Of a stretch of 44,600 nucleotides of DNA, positions 8,302 to 16,652 are shown one piece after another; the first letter of the stretch is position 1, and each line of letters starts with the position of its first letter. The notes under the pieces are model-generated. The model did not search any database. It was not told the DNA's origin and saw only the letters and a list, made by a program, of their open reading frames with translations. A program made the position numbers and the translations under genes. The stretch is from the NCBI GenBank assembly GCA_004213515.1, contig SHAK01000017.1, positions 1 to 44,600 on the forward strand. Direction: 5' to 3'. The DNA is from Limisphaerales bacterium. GTDB taxonomy: Bacteria; Verrucomicrobiota; Verrucomicrobiia; Limisphaerales; UBA1096.

Positions 8302-9746
8302 GCCAAGTTTCTGATCTTACAAAGTCACTGCCACTAGCCTGGTCCAGCTACATAGCAGGGGAACCGGTAAAGTCCGATGATATACTTGAGGTTCGTTATC
8401 CCTGGGATGGTTCACTTACAGGTACTCTATCGAAGATAACTCCAAAGCAACTAGAGCAAGCCATACAGGCTGCGTTAGGTAATAAGCTGATACCGACTAA
8501 AAATGAGCGATATGAAATACTTATGCGCGCTCGTGTTTTGTTGGCCGAACGAGCTGATGAGTTTGCTAATTTGATTAGACTTGAGGCAGGCCTTTGTATG
8601 CGAGAGACTCGCTATGAGGTAGGTCGAGCTCAAGAGGTTCTTAAGTTTGCAGCTGCAGAGGCCCTGCGAGATGATGAGAGTATCTTTTCCTGTGATGCAG
8701 CGAAAAATGGACCAGCTCGAAAAATTTTTACATTGCGAGAACCCTTGAGTTTGATAGTTGCAATTACGCCGTTTAATCATCCTCTCAATCAGGTTGCCCA
8801 TAAATTAGCTCCAGCCATAGCTGCGGGGGTTCCAGTATTGTTAAAGCCATCAAGTAAAACTCCGCTGACAGCAATTCGTCTTACAGAATTATTGTATGAA
8901 GCTGGACTGCCAAAGCCAATGTTAAGCACTTTTGTTGGAGACCGTAAAACTATAACCGAGGCGCTTGTGAAAGATACGCGAGTTGACATGGTTACTTTTA
9001 CCGGAGGTACTGAACCAGGTAAACATCTTACAAAAATAGCAGGCTATAAAAAACTTTGTTTAGAATTAGGTGGTAATGCTCCATTGATTATTCTTCGGGA
9101 TGCGGACCTTGATTTAGCCGCAACGCTGGCAACCGAGGGATCATTTCGTAATTCTGGTCAGCGTTGTACTGCTGTTAAAAGAATATTGGTTGAGAAGGAA
9201 GTCCTAGAACAGTTTACAGAAAAGTTTTTGGATAAGGCTTCTAAATTTAAGGTTGGTGACCCCGCTGACGAAGAAACACTTATGGGTACTGTTATTGACG
9301 AAAAAGCCGCTGCCGAGCTTGAACAACGAGTAATTAAAGCAGTCAATTCAGGGGCAAAGGTGTTATTAGGAGGTAATAGAAATGGGTCTCAACTGGAACC
9401 TACTATTATTGCCAATGTGCCCCGCGACGCTGAGATGGTATGTGAGGAATCTTTCGGGCCACTTGCTCCCATTATGTCCGTTCGAGATATTGATGATGCT
9501 ATTTCCTTAGCAAATTCTTCTCCTTTTGGGCTTTCCTCTGGAGTTGTTACAAATGATATGGCAGCTGCAATCAAGGTAGTGAAGGAGTTGAAAACAGGGG
9601 CGGTCAATATAAATCAAGTACCGGGTTTTCGTATGGAGTGTTCCCCTTTTGGAGGTGTTAAGGATTCAGGTTTGGGTATCAAGGAAGGAGTTATAGAAGC
9701 AATGAAGTTCATGACAACTACCAAGACATTCTCTTTACCATGGTGA
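8298..9746 (+). CDS. phnY: Phosphonoacetaldehyde dehydrogenase
   Basis: A 482-residue NAD(P)-dependent aldehyde dehydrogenase. Catalytic residues are visible: Asn160 in TPFNHP, Glu256 in LELGGN and the nucleophile Cys290 in NSGQRCTAV. It is predicted to oxidise phosphonoacetaldehyde to phosphonoacetate, the middle step between PhnW and PhnA. The assignment to this substrate, rather than succinate semialdehyde or glyceraldehyde-3-phosphate, rests on position: its start overlaps the phnA stop and its end overlaps the phnW start by seven bases. Translational coupling of the three is likely. Confidence 0.92.
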   Translation: MSQVSDLTKSLPLAWSSYIAGEPVKSDDILEVRYPWDGSLTGTLSKITPKQLEQAIQAALGNKLIPTKNERYEILMRARVLLAERADEFANLIRLEAGLCMRETRYEVGRAQEVLKFAAAEALRDDESIFSCDAAKNGPARKIFTLREPLSLIVAITPFNHPLNQVAHKLAPAIAAGVPVLLKPSSKTPLTAIRLTELLYEAGLPKPMLSTFVGDRKTITEALVKDTRVDMVTFTGGTEPGKHLTKIAGYKKLCLELGGNAPLIILRDADLDLAATLATEGSFRNSGQRCTAVKRILVEKEVLEQFTEKFLDKASKFKVGDPADEETLMGTVIDEKAAAELEQRVIKAVNSGAKVLLGGNRNGSQLEPTIIANVPRDAEMVCEESFGPLAPIMSVRDIDDAISLANSSPFGLSSGVVTNDMAAAIKVVKELKTGAVNINQVPGFRMECSPFGGVKDSGLGIKEGVIEAMKFMTTTKTFSLPW

Positions 9747-10867
9747 ATAACAGGGACACTCAGTATCTGCTGTTGACTCCTGGTCCTCTTACAACAACTA
9801 GGTCAGTTCGAGAGTCAATGATGCAGGAATATTCAACTTGGGATGTTGATTATAATAATATTGTTGAATCTATTCGCGATAATCTAATTCGACTTGCAGT
9901 GCGAGATGGTGACAACCTTAAATCTTTTTCTGCGGTACTGATGCCAGGTAGTGGTACTTTTGCAGTCGAATCGGTCGTAGGATCAGTTATTCCTTCTGAT
10001 GGAAAGCTTCTTGTTCTTAATAATGGAGCTTATGGAGCTCGAATTTCAACCATATCTCGCATGCTTGGGATCGAAACTGTCGAGCTTAGTCAATTGGAGA
10101 CTGAACGGACTAATCTTAATAAAGTGGAGCAAATGCTGATTGAAGATCCTGCTATTTCCCACGTTGCGATGGTTCACTGTGAAACCACAACCGGAATGCT
10201 TAATCCAGCGGAATCTGTTGGGGAAATTGTTCGTCGTCTTGGTCGTATATACATACTTGATGCCATGTCATCTTTTGGAGGTATGCCAATAAGCATGGAG
10301 TCTACTGGTGCTCATTATCTTATCTCTTCTGCAAATAAGTGTGTACAGGGTGTCCCGGGGTTCGGTTTTGTTATTGCAGATCGTGATAATCTTGAAGCTG
10401 CCAAAGGGTTGGCGAGATCACACAGTCTAGACCTTTATGATCAATGGAGGGAAATGGAAGCGAAAGGAGGAAAGTGGAGGTTTACTTCGCCTACTCATGT
10501 AGTGAATGCTTTTGCCTGTGCATTGAAAGAATTGGATGCCGAAGGTGGTGTGAAGGCAAGGTTTAGTAGATATTTAATTAACCAAAAGGCTTTAGTTGAA
10601 GGGATGCGTTCCATTGGATTTAAAACCTTAATTGATGATGAATTTCAATCACCAATTATTACTTCTTTTCATTATCCGGATTTACCGGGATTTAATTTCC
10701 AAAATTTTTACGATTCATTAAAGAGGTGCAGCTTTGTGATTTATCCAGGGAAAGTATCAAACGCAGAGTGTTTCAGAATTGGAACAATAGGAGATGTTTA
10801 CAAAGAGGATGTGTTAGAGTTGTTAAATAAAATTGAAGAAATAATTATTAGGTTAAAAGAGGTATAA
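9740..10867 (+). CDS. phnW: 2-Aminoethylphosphonate:pyruvate transaminase
   Basis: A fold-type I, class V PLP enzyme of 375 residues. It has the typical PhnW N-terminus (LLTPGPLTTTRSVRESM), the PLP-contacting Asp174 in ILDAMSSFGG and the Schiff-base Lys200 in ISSANKCVQGVPGFG. It transfers the amino group of 2-aminoethylphosphonate to pyruvate, giving phosphonoacetaldehyde and alanine. Overlap with phnY supports a single operon. No phnX (phosphonoacetaldehyde hydrolase) is present in the window, so the aldehyde should go through PhnY and PhnA. Confidence 0.94.
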   Translation: MVNNRDTQYLLLTPGPLTTTRSVRESMMQEYSTWDVDYNNIVESIRDNLIRLAVRDGDNLKSFSAVLMPGSGTFAVESVVGSVIPSDGKLLVLNNGAYGARISTISRMLGIETVELSQLETERTNLNKVEQMLIEDPAISHVAMVHCETTTGMLNPAESVGEIVRRLGRIYILDAMSSFGGMPISMESTGAHYLISSANKCVQGVPGFGFVIADRDNLEAAKGLARSHSLDLYDQWREMEAKGGKWRFTSPTHVVNAFACALKELDAEGGVKARFSRYLINQKALVEGMRSIGFKTLIDDEFQSPIITSFHYPDLPGFNFQNFYDSLKRCSFVIYPGKVSNAECFRIGTIGDVYKEDVLELLNKIEEIIIRLKEV

Positions 10868-10886
10868 GGGCTCAACTTATCAATTT

Positions 10887-11753
10887 ATGGTAGATATGAA
10901 ACCGCTAAAATTTTTAATAATTGATGGTTATACAAAAGAAGCTCGTGACCAATTACAGTCAGGTGGAGCAAGTCTTGCGGCTGATCTTTATAAAAAAATG
11001 CTTCTTAAATGTTCACCTGTTTCAAGTCAGTGTGAAATTATTTTCCCGGCTGACCCTGGTGTTGATTTGCCTTCTGGTGAAGCGATTCGAAATTATAATG
11101 GTATTGCTTGGACGGGATGTAGCTCCTGCGTTTATTCAGGTAAACCTGATGTAGAGATTCAAATCGAATTTGCAAAAGAATGCTTTAGGTATGGTGTTCC
11201 TGCTTTTGGCAGCTGTTGGGCAGCTCAAATTGCAGTAGTGGCTGCAGGTGGCAAAGTTGAAGTGAATCCCAAGGGTAGGGAGATGGGGATTTCGCGCGAT
11301 ATTCAATTAACAAGTGAAGGAATGAATCATCCTTTATATATTGGAAAAAAAGAATGTTTTGATGCGTTTACCAGTCATGATGACGAGATTACAGTTTTGC
11401 CTGATACAGGAAAGCGGCTTTCAGGTAATGAATTTACTTCTGTGCAGTCAGTTGCGGTAAGTTTTGATAATTCAGAATTTTGGGCTGTTCAATATCATCC
11501 GGAATATGACCTTCATGAAATGGCAAGATTGATGTTTTGTCGTATGGAAAAATTAATAAAACTTAATTTTTTTAAGAGTGAGCATGAAGCTTTAGCTTAT
11601 ATTGATCAATTAGAGCTATTGCACAATGAGCCTACTAGAGCTGATATTGCATCCAAGCTTAAGGTTAAATCTGATATCTTAGATGATTCAATTAGAACGA
11701 TTGAAGTTCAAAATTGGATTAATCATCTTGTATTACCAAGTATCAGTAACTAA
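10887..11753 (+). CDS. Stand-alone class I glutamine amidotransferase-like protein
   Basis: A 288-residue protein with a complete class I amidotransferase triad: Cys110 in FGSCWAAQ, and His204 and Glu206 in VQYHPEYD. No synthetase domain is fused to it. An added helical C-terminus of about 70 residues follows the triad. Relatives annotated only as type 1 glutamine amidotransferase or GMP synthase-like exist; the closest named comparisons (GuaA N-domain, gamma-glutamyl hydrolase PuuD) are general fold matches. It starts 19 bases after phnW, so it is probably co-transcribed. It may hydrolyse an amide or gamma-glutamyl conjugate related to aminophosphonates, or supply ammonia to a partner; this is inference. 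ATG at 10896 is an alternative start. Confidence 0.82.
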   Translation: MVDMKPLKFLIIDGYTKEARDQLQSGGASLAADLYKKMLLKCSPVSSQCEIIFPADPGVDLPSGEAIRNYNGIAWTGCSSCVYSGKPDVEIQIEFAKECFRYGVPAFGSCWAAQIAVVAAGGKVEVNPKGREMGISRDIQLTSEGMNHPLYIGKKECFDAFTSHDDEITVLPDTGKRLSGNEFTSVQSVAVSFDNSEFWAVQYHPEYDLHEMARLMFCRMEKLIKLNFFKSEHEALAYIDQLELLHNEPTRADIASKLKVKSDILDDSIRTIEVQNWINHLVLPSISN

Positions 11754-11791
11754 CACTCTTTTAACCCAATAAAAAATTTAATAGGTGTGTT

Positions 11792-13813
11792 ATGTTCAAA
11801 ACTAAAAATCCTTTAAGAATTAACGGGAGGGTTTTTTTTGTTCTACTAATCTTTTTTTCTGTAATTTCAACATACTTCTATTGGAAATACTTATCTAAAA
11901 AAGATTTAGATCGATTTTCTCTAAACTCTAAGATTCCAAATAAGGAACAAGCAAAAGGGTATATATCTTCAGATAATTGTCGGTCATGTCATCCTGCTGA
12001 ATATGCTAGTTGGTATAACACTTATCATCGAACCATGACTCAAATTGCTGGCAATCATTCGGTTATTGGAAGGTTTGATGGAACAGAAATAGATTCTAGA
12101 GGTTTAAAATATAAGATCTACAAAACAAATGATCAGTATTGGGCAAAAGTTCCAGATCCTGAGATTATAATGAAGACTGTGGAAACAGGTAGAAGGATTA
12201 ATGATTATACCTATCAGATCAGGACAAATGGTGTTCTTTCTATGTTAGATTTGAGATCTATTCCCAGAGTTAACAAGAGGGTAGTCATGACGACGGGTTC
12301 ACATCATTACCAAACATATTGGATTGATGGATCTGTATCGAATCAAATGGAACAGATTAATGAATCAAAATATGGAAATCTATTACAGACATTACCATTA
12401 GTATATTTGCCAAAGGAAGATAAGTGGATCCCGCGAGAAGATGCTTTCATGAGGGCGCCTTCTAGTAAGCGAATGATTTCTCAATGGAATCATCATTGTA
12501 TTAAATGTCATAGCACGAATGGAAACCCTGGGCTTAAGGGGAGTAATAAATTTGAAACTGAAGTAGCAGAACTTGGCATTTCTTGTGAAGCATGTCATGG
12601 CGCGGCTGAAGAGCATGTAAAATATTATCAATCCCCAATTGCCAGATATGCTAAACATTTTGGTGATAAATCAAAAACTGCAGAACACATAAAAAACCCT
12701 TCTAAACTTGATCATAAGCTTTCCAGTCAAATATGCGGCCAATGCCATGGGGTTTATATCTATAAAGATGCAGAAGCTGGAATGGAGTATGCTCGAAATG
12801 GACCGATGTATAGACCTGGTAAAAACATACATGATTACAGATACTTTATTCAACATCCAGGTTCATTAGGCGGTAAAATGAATATGGATGAGCTAGAGGA
12901 AAATAAAGATTTTTTCCAGGAACGATGGTGGGATGATGGAACTATATTAGCCGGTGGTAGGGAATATACAGCTATGAGGGTAAGTGCTTGCTATACTAAT
13001 GAAAAAGCAGGAATTAATAATATTTCATGTCTTGATTGTCATTCTATGCATCATAGTGAGCCAAAAGATCAGCTAAGGAATGATATGGTTGGCAATCAGT
13101 CATGTGTTCAATGCCACAAAGAGGATAAATATACCATAGACATAAAATTACATACCTATCATGAAGTTGATTCTTCTGGTAGTAGCTGTGTTAATTGTCA
13201 CATGCCTCACACAAGTTATGCTTTGCTTGGTGCATTAAGGAGTCATCAAATTCAATCACCCTCTGCATTACGAAGTATAAAACATGGTGTTCCAAATGCA
13301 TGCAATCTATGCCACTTAGATAAAACTTTAGATTGGACCCAAAAGCATTTAAGTGTGAGATACAATCATGAAATAATTCCACAAACAGATGATCAAAGAA
13401 ATATTTCTGCATGGGTTCTTTGGATGCTGCAGGGTGATGCTGCTCAAAGGGCAATAGCGGCTTGGCATGGTGGATGGGAGCCTGCAAAAAACACATCTGA
13501 CAAAGAGTGGCTTCCTCCTTATCTTATAAAACTTTTGGATGACCCTTATGGGGTAGTTCGTTATATAGCTCATAGAAGTCTTAAATCTCAGGAATCATTT
13601 AACAATTTTGAATATGATTATTTGTCCGATAATAATGAACTCGCGCTTAAGTCAAATGAGGCAATGAGTATTTGGCTATCTGAAAAGAGAAACTCCTTAA
13701 ACATAAAAAACAGGCCGCAAATTTTGATTCTTGAGGACGGGATAATGAATAAACAAGAAATAGAGCGCCTCTTTAGTAAAAGGAATAATCGTCCTGTAAA
13801 TATAAAAGAGTAG
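11792..13813 (+). CDS. Octaheme c-type cytochrome with C-terminal HEAT-like region
   Basis: A 673-residue exported or membrane-anchored protein. One N-terminal transmembrane segment (VFFVLLIFFSVISTYFYW) precedes eight CXXCH heme motifs at Cys63, 236, 265, 315, 413, 438, 466 and 504. The region after the hemes (PYLIKLLDDPYGVVRYIAHRSL) resembles a HEAT repeat. It should be matured in the periplasm by the cytochrome c assembly system. Architectures like this occur in many uncharacterised planctomycetal and verrucomicrobial proteins. It begins 38 bases after the amidotransferase gene. Why a multiheme electron carrier sits in a hydrolytic phosphonate locus is not explained by the known pathway. 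It differs from the PSCyt1-type protein at 30177-33257 and does not look like NrfA, since all motifs are CXXCH. Confidence 0.85.
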   Translation: MFKTKNPLRINGRVFFVLLIFFSVISTYFYWKYLSKKDLDRFSLNSKIPNKEQAKGYISSDNCRSCHPAEYASWYNTYHRTMTQIAGNHSVIGRFDGTEIDSRGLKYKIYKTNDQYWAKVPDPEIIMKTVETGRRINDYTYQIRTNGVLSMLDLRSIPRVNKRVVMTTGSHHYQTYWIDGSVSNQMEQINESKYGNLLQTLPLVYLPKEDKWIPREDAFMRAPSSKRMISQWNHHCIKCHSTNGNPGLKGSNKFETEVAELGISCEACHGAAEEHVKYYQSPIARYAKHFGDKSKTAEHIKNPSKLDHKLSSQICGQCHGVYIYKDAEAGMEYARNGPMYRPGKNIHDYRYFIQHPGSLGGKMNMDELEENKDFFQERWWDDGTILAGGREYTAMRVSACYTNEKAGINNISCLDCHSMHHSEPKDQLRNDMVGNQSCVQCHKEDKYTIDIKLHTYHEVDSSGSSCVNCHMPHTSYALLGALRSHQIQSPSALRSIKHGVPNACNLCHLDKTLDWTQKHLSVRYNHEIIPQTDDQRNISAWVLWMLQGDAAQRAIAAWHGGWEPAKNTSDKEWLPPYLIKLLDDPYGVVRYIAHRSLKSQESFNNFEYDYLSDNNELALKSNEAMSIWLSEKRNSLNIKNRPQILILEDGIMNKQEIERLFSKRNNRPVNIKE

Positions 13814-13816
13814 TTT

Positions 13817-13844
13817 TTGATTTGCCTTTTTAAATATTTAGAAT
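13817..13844 (+). promoter_or_regulatory. Possible sigma-70 promoter of the regulator gene
   Basis: TTGATT (13817-13822) and TAGAAT (13839-13844) are 16 bases apart and 37 bases before the regulator start codon, just after the cytochrome stop. The spacing is acceptable and the -10 is good, but such matches occur by chance in AT-rich DNA. Confidence 0.3.
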
Positions 13845-13881
13845 AATGGCTGATTTTAAAAAAAATAAAATTGTTTAGGAA

Positions 13882-15102
13882 ATGGATTCATCAAATCAGC
13901 ATAATTTTATTAAGACTAAGTCAAAAGGTGAAATGCCTGTAGTTGGCATTCGTGTTCCATCTTGGGCTTCTTTTACTAGACCTATTTTTCGAGGAATTGT
14001 TGATTTCATTAGAAATAATGAGAAATGGCAGCTGCAGACTCTTGTGGATTCCACTAATGAAATGGCGCCAGTTTTGATTGATGAAAATTGGAGAGGAGAT
14101 GGTTTAATATTATTTAGATATTCACCTGAAGAAGCCAAAATTTTTAAACAGTATGAAATACCAGTCGTTAACCTTAGTGCCGAGTGTCTTGGGAAAGGGT
14201 TTCCTACTGTGATTCCAAATAATTTTGAAATAGGAAAACAAGCTGCTCAGCATATGCTAACTCTTGGGCTAAAGCATTTTTCTTATTGGGGGGATCCATC
14301 TCGAAATTATTCTATTGAAAGAGGAAATGCTTTTGAACAGGAAATACACTCTGCCGGGTATAATTGTATTAAAGTGCAGATTGAGCCCGATCATCTCCCA
14401 TGGGATAATCGTTGGGTGAAGATGCATGAGCGTATAGTGAAAGAGCTAAGTCGACTTCCAAAACCAGTTGGGATTTTTGCAAAAGATGATATGCTTGGTA
14501 GTAATATTATACGTATATGTAATGAAGTTGGGATTTTAGTTCCCGATGAAATATCTGTTATGGGTACTAATGCTGATGAAGTATTCTGTCAAATATCAAC
14601 TCCACCATTATCTAGTGTAGCGTATCCAGGAGAGAGTGTGGGATATGAGGCTGCTCGTCTTCTTTCTATTATGATGAATGGGAAATCTATTGAAAATGAT
14701 CATTTAATTACTATACCAATTAAAGATATAATTGCCAGAGAATCCACGAACACATTTGCTATTGAAGATCTAGTCGTTACACAAGCGGTCCAGTATATTC
14801 GGGCAGTTGCTCCAGTTTACCCAATACATGTATCGGAAGTGGCAGCTCGAAGTTCGCTTTCTCTTTCAGGGTTTAATAAACATTTTTCACAACATATGGG
14901 GCATACTCCAAAAGAAGAAATTAAGAGTGTTAGATTGGCAAAGATTCAGGCTTCGCTTAAGAATTCCAATGACAAGATCAGTAAGATTGCTAAGGACATG
15001 AAATTTGGAAGTCCGGAGGAACTTTCTCGATTTTTCAAAAGGGAGACTGGTATGGTGCCCAAGGAATATCGTTCGCGTTATCAAAATGTGAATTCATTAT
15101 GA
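13882..15102 (+). CDS. XylR-like regulator: LacI-type sensor plus AraC HTH
   Basis: A 406-residue transcription factor. The N-terminal ~280 residues form a periplasmic-binding-protein-like sensor of the LacI/GalR type (PVVGIRVPSWASFTRPIFRG; PVGIFAKDDMLGSNIIRICNEVGILVPDEISVMG). The C-terminal ~100 residues are an AraC double helix-turn-helix (IHVSEVAARSSLSLSGFNKHF; KISKIAKDMKFGSPEELSRFF). E. coli XylR has this layout and binds xylose. Here the gene lies between the phosphonate genes and the pbfA-transporter genes, so its ligand may be a phosphonate or a related metabolite rather than a sugar. That is inference from position. The 68-base gap upstream could hold its own promoter; 18 bases separate it from the next gene. 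Confidence 0.85.
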   Translation: MDSSNQHNFIKTKSKGEMPVVGIRVPSWASFTRPIFRGIVDFIRNNEKWQLQTLVDSTNEMAPVLIDENWRGDGLILFRYSPEEAKIFKQYEIPVVNLSAECLGKGFPTVIPNNFEIGKQAAQHMLTLGLKHFSYWGDPSRNYSIERGNAFEQEIHSAGYNCIKVQIEPDHLPWDNRWVKMHERIVKELSRLPKPVGIFAKDDMLGSNIIRICNEVGILVPDEISVMGTNADEVFCQISTPPLSSVAYPGESVGYEAARLLSIMMNGKSIENDHLITIPIKDIIARESTNTFAIEDLVVTQAVQYIRAVAPVYPIHVSEVAARSSLSLSGFNKHFSQHMGHTPKEEIKSVRLAKIQASLKNSNDKISKIAKDMKFGSPEELSRFFKRETGMVPKEYRSRYQNVNSL

Positions 15103-15120
15103 GTCTTTGACACAAGTTTA

Positions 15121-16410
15121 ATGTCTATCGACAATACAGAAGGAGATTTTAACTCCACTCCCTTGCGTCACATGTGGCAAGATCAAAACATTGATGCAAA
15201 TGTTAGAGAAACATTGTCTAGAGATGAGAATTTTTTTCTACATCAATCCCTGTCAACGCCATGTCTTACTGAGATAGTAAATTGTGAAGGTTCTTATCTT
15301 ATTGATGCCTCGGGTCGAAAATTTTTAGATTTTCATGGGAATAGTTTACATCAAGTTGGATATTCACATCCAAAAATTATCGATGCTATCAAATTGCAGT
15401 TGGATCAATTGTCATTTTGTCCAAGGCGTTTCACCAATAAACCAGCCATAGAATTGGCTGAGAAACTTGGTTCACTTGCTCCGGGTGAATTAAATAAGGT
15501 TTTATTTGCTCCAGGTGGAACATCCGCTGTCGGAATGGCAATGAAGCTTGCCCGATATGCTACCGGGAGGCACAAGACAATTTCTATGTGGGGAACTTTT
15601 CATGGAGCTTCTCTTGATGCGATATCTATAGGCGGTGAATCACTATTTAGAGATGATTTAGGCCCATTGCTTCCTGGTTGCTTTCATGTTCCTTGGCCAA
15701 AAAGAATTGAAGATGCAGATGAGATAGAAAAGATAATGGAACAAGAGGGAGATATAGGGGCAATAGTTTCTGAACCAATGAGATGTACTACAGTCGATAG
15801 GCCAGATGATGATTATTGGTTGCGATTGAGAGAATTATGTGACAAGCACGGCGTGCTTTTGATTTTAGATGAAATTCCTTTAGCATTTGGCAGAACTGGT
15901 AAAATGTTTTGCTGTGAACATAGTGGAGTAATTCCAGATATTTTAATTGTAGGAAAAGGGCTCGGTGGAGGTATCTTTCCTTTGGCCTCAATTATTGCTA
16001 AAGATAGTCTCAACATTGCTCAAATGAAGGCTTTAGGTCACTATACTCATGAGAAATCTCCAGTTGGTGCAGCTGCAGCTTTAGCAATGTTTGATGTTAT
16101 CGAGTCTGAAAAACTTATTGATAGGTCTGCCAGCCTCGGTCGAAAAACAAAAATGGAGTTAGAGGCACTGTTTAGTGATTTATCAATTGTAAAAGAGATT
16201 CGAGGTCTAGGTCTCGCCTTAGCTATTGAAATTACACGCTCAGATATATCTGAGTTCATTCTATACGAATGCCTTTCAAATGGTTTGAGTTTTAAGGTTT
16301 CAAATGGAAATGTGCTGACATTAACTCCTCCTTTGACCATTACAAATCAGGAAATGAATAAAGCAATTTGTATTATTAAAGCAGCACTTCAAAAAGCTCA
16401 GTCAATGTAA
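15121..16410 (+). CDS. pbfA: Class III PLP enzyme, probable (R)-1-hydroxy-2-aminoethylphosphonate ammonia-lyase
   Basis: A 429-residue class III aminotransferase-fold enzyme with the PLP-binding Asp250 (ILDEIPLAFGRTG) and Schiff-base Lys279 (ILIVGKGLGGG). Blocks such as FHGNSLHQVGYSHP, FCPRRFTN and KTISMWGTFHGASLDA fit the subgroup found beside phosphonate genes. In that subgroup PbfA eliminates ammonia from (R)-1-hydroxy-2-aminoethylphosphonate, yielding phosphonoacetaldehyde for PhnY and PhnA. The sub-family call comes from remembered motif patterns plus context, not an alignment; a true transaminase acting on another amine remains possible. Its stop overlaps the start of the next gene by one base (TAATG), linking it to the transporter genes. 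Confidence 0.75.
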   Translation: MSIDNTEGDFNSTPLRHMWQDQNIDANVRETLSRDENFFLHQSLSTPCLTEIVNCEGSYLIDASGRKFLDFHGNSLHQVGYSHPKIIDAIKLQLDQLSFCPRRFTNKPAIELAEKLGSLAPGELNKVLFAPGGTSAVGMAMKLARYATGRHKTISMWGTFHGASLDAISIGGESLFRDDLGPLLPGCFHVPWPKRIEDADEIEKIMEQEGDIGAIVSEPMRCTTVDRPDDDYWLRLRELCDKHGVLLILDEIPLAFGRTGKMFCCEHSGVIPDILIVGKGLGGGIFPLASIIAKDSLNIAQMKALGHYTHEKSPVGAAAALAMFDVIESEKLIDRSASLGRKTKMELEALFSDLSIVKEIRGLGLALAIEITRSDISEFILYECLSNGLSFKVSNGNVLTLTPPLTITNQEMNKAICIIKAALQKAQSM

Positions 16411-16652
16411 TGAGAGATAACGAACGAAAATCATCACAAGGATCATGGTTGTTGGTTGTTGGATTTGTAATTCTTTTTATTCTAGCAGTACCTTGGTACT
16501 GGGGTGAAGGGGGCGAGGAACCATTAATATTTGGTATGCCCTTATGGGTAGGAATTAGTACTTTTATTTCATTTTTAATCTCCTGTTTGACGGCATGGGT
16601 GGCATTTCGTGTTTGGCCAAGTGATGGGGATCAATCGGAGGTCGATGAATGA
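16410..16652 (+). CDS. DUF3311-like small membrane protein paired with symporter
   Basis: An 80-residue protein with two transmembrane helices (WLLVVGFVILFILAVPWYW and WVGISTFISFLISCLTAWVAF), a polar N-terminus and an acidic C-terminus. Small DUF3311-like membrane proteins are often encoded immediately before sodium:solute symporters and may be accessory subunits. Here its last four bases overlap the symporter start, and its start overlaps the pbfA stop, so the three should be translated together. Confidence 0.72.
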   Translation: MRDNERKSSQGSWLLVVGFVILFILAVPWYWGEGGEEPLIFGMPLWVGISTFISFLISCLTAWVAFRVWPSDGDQSEVDE

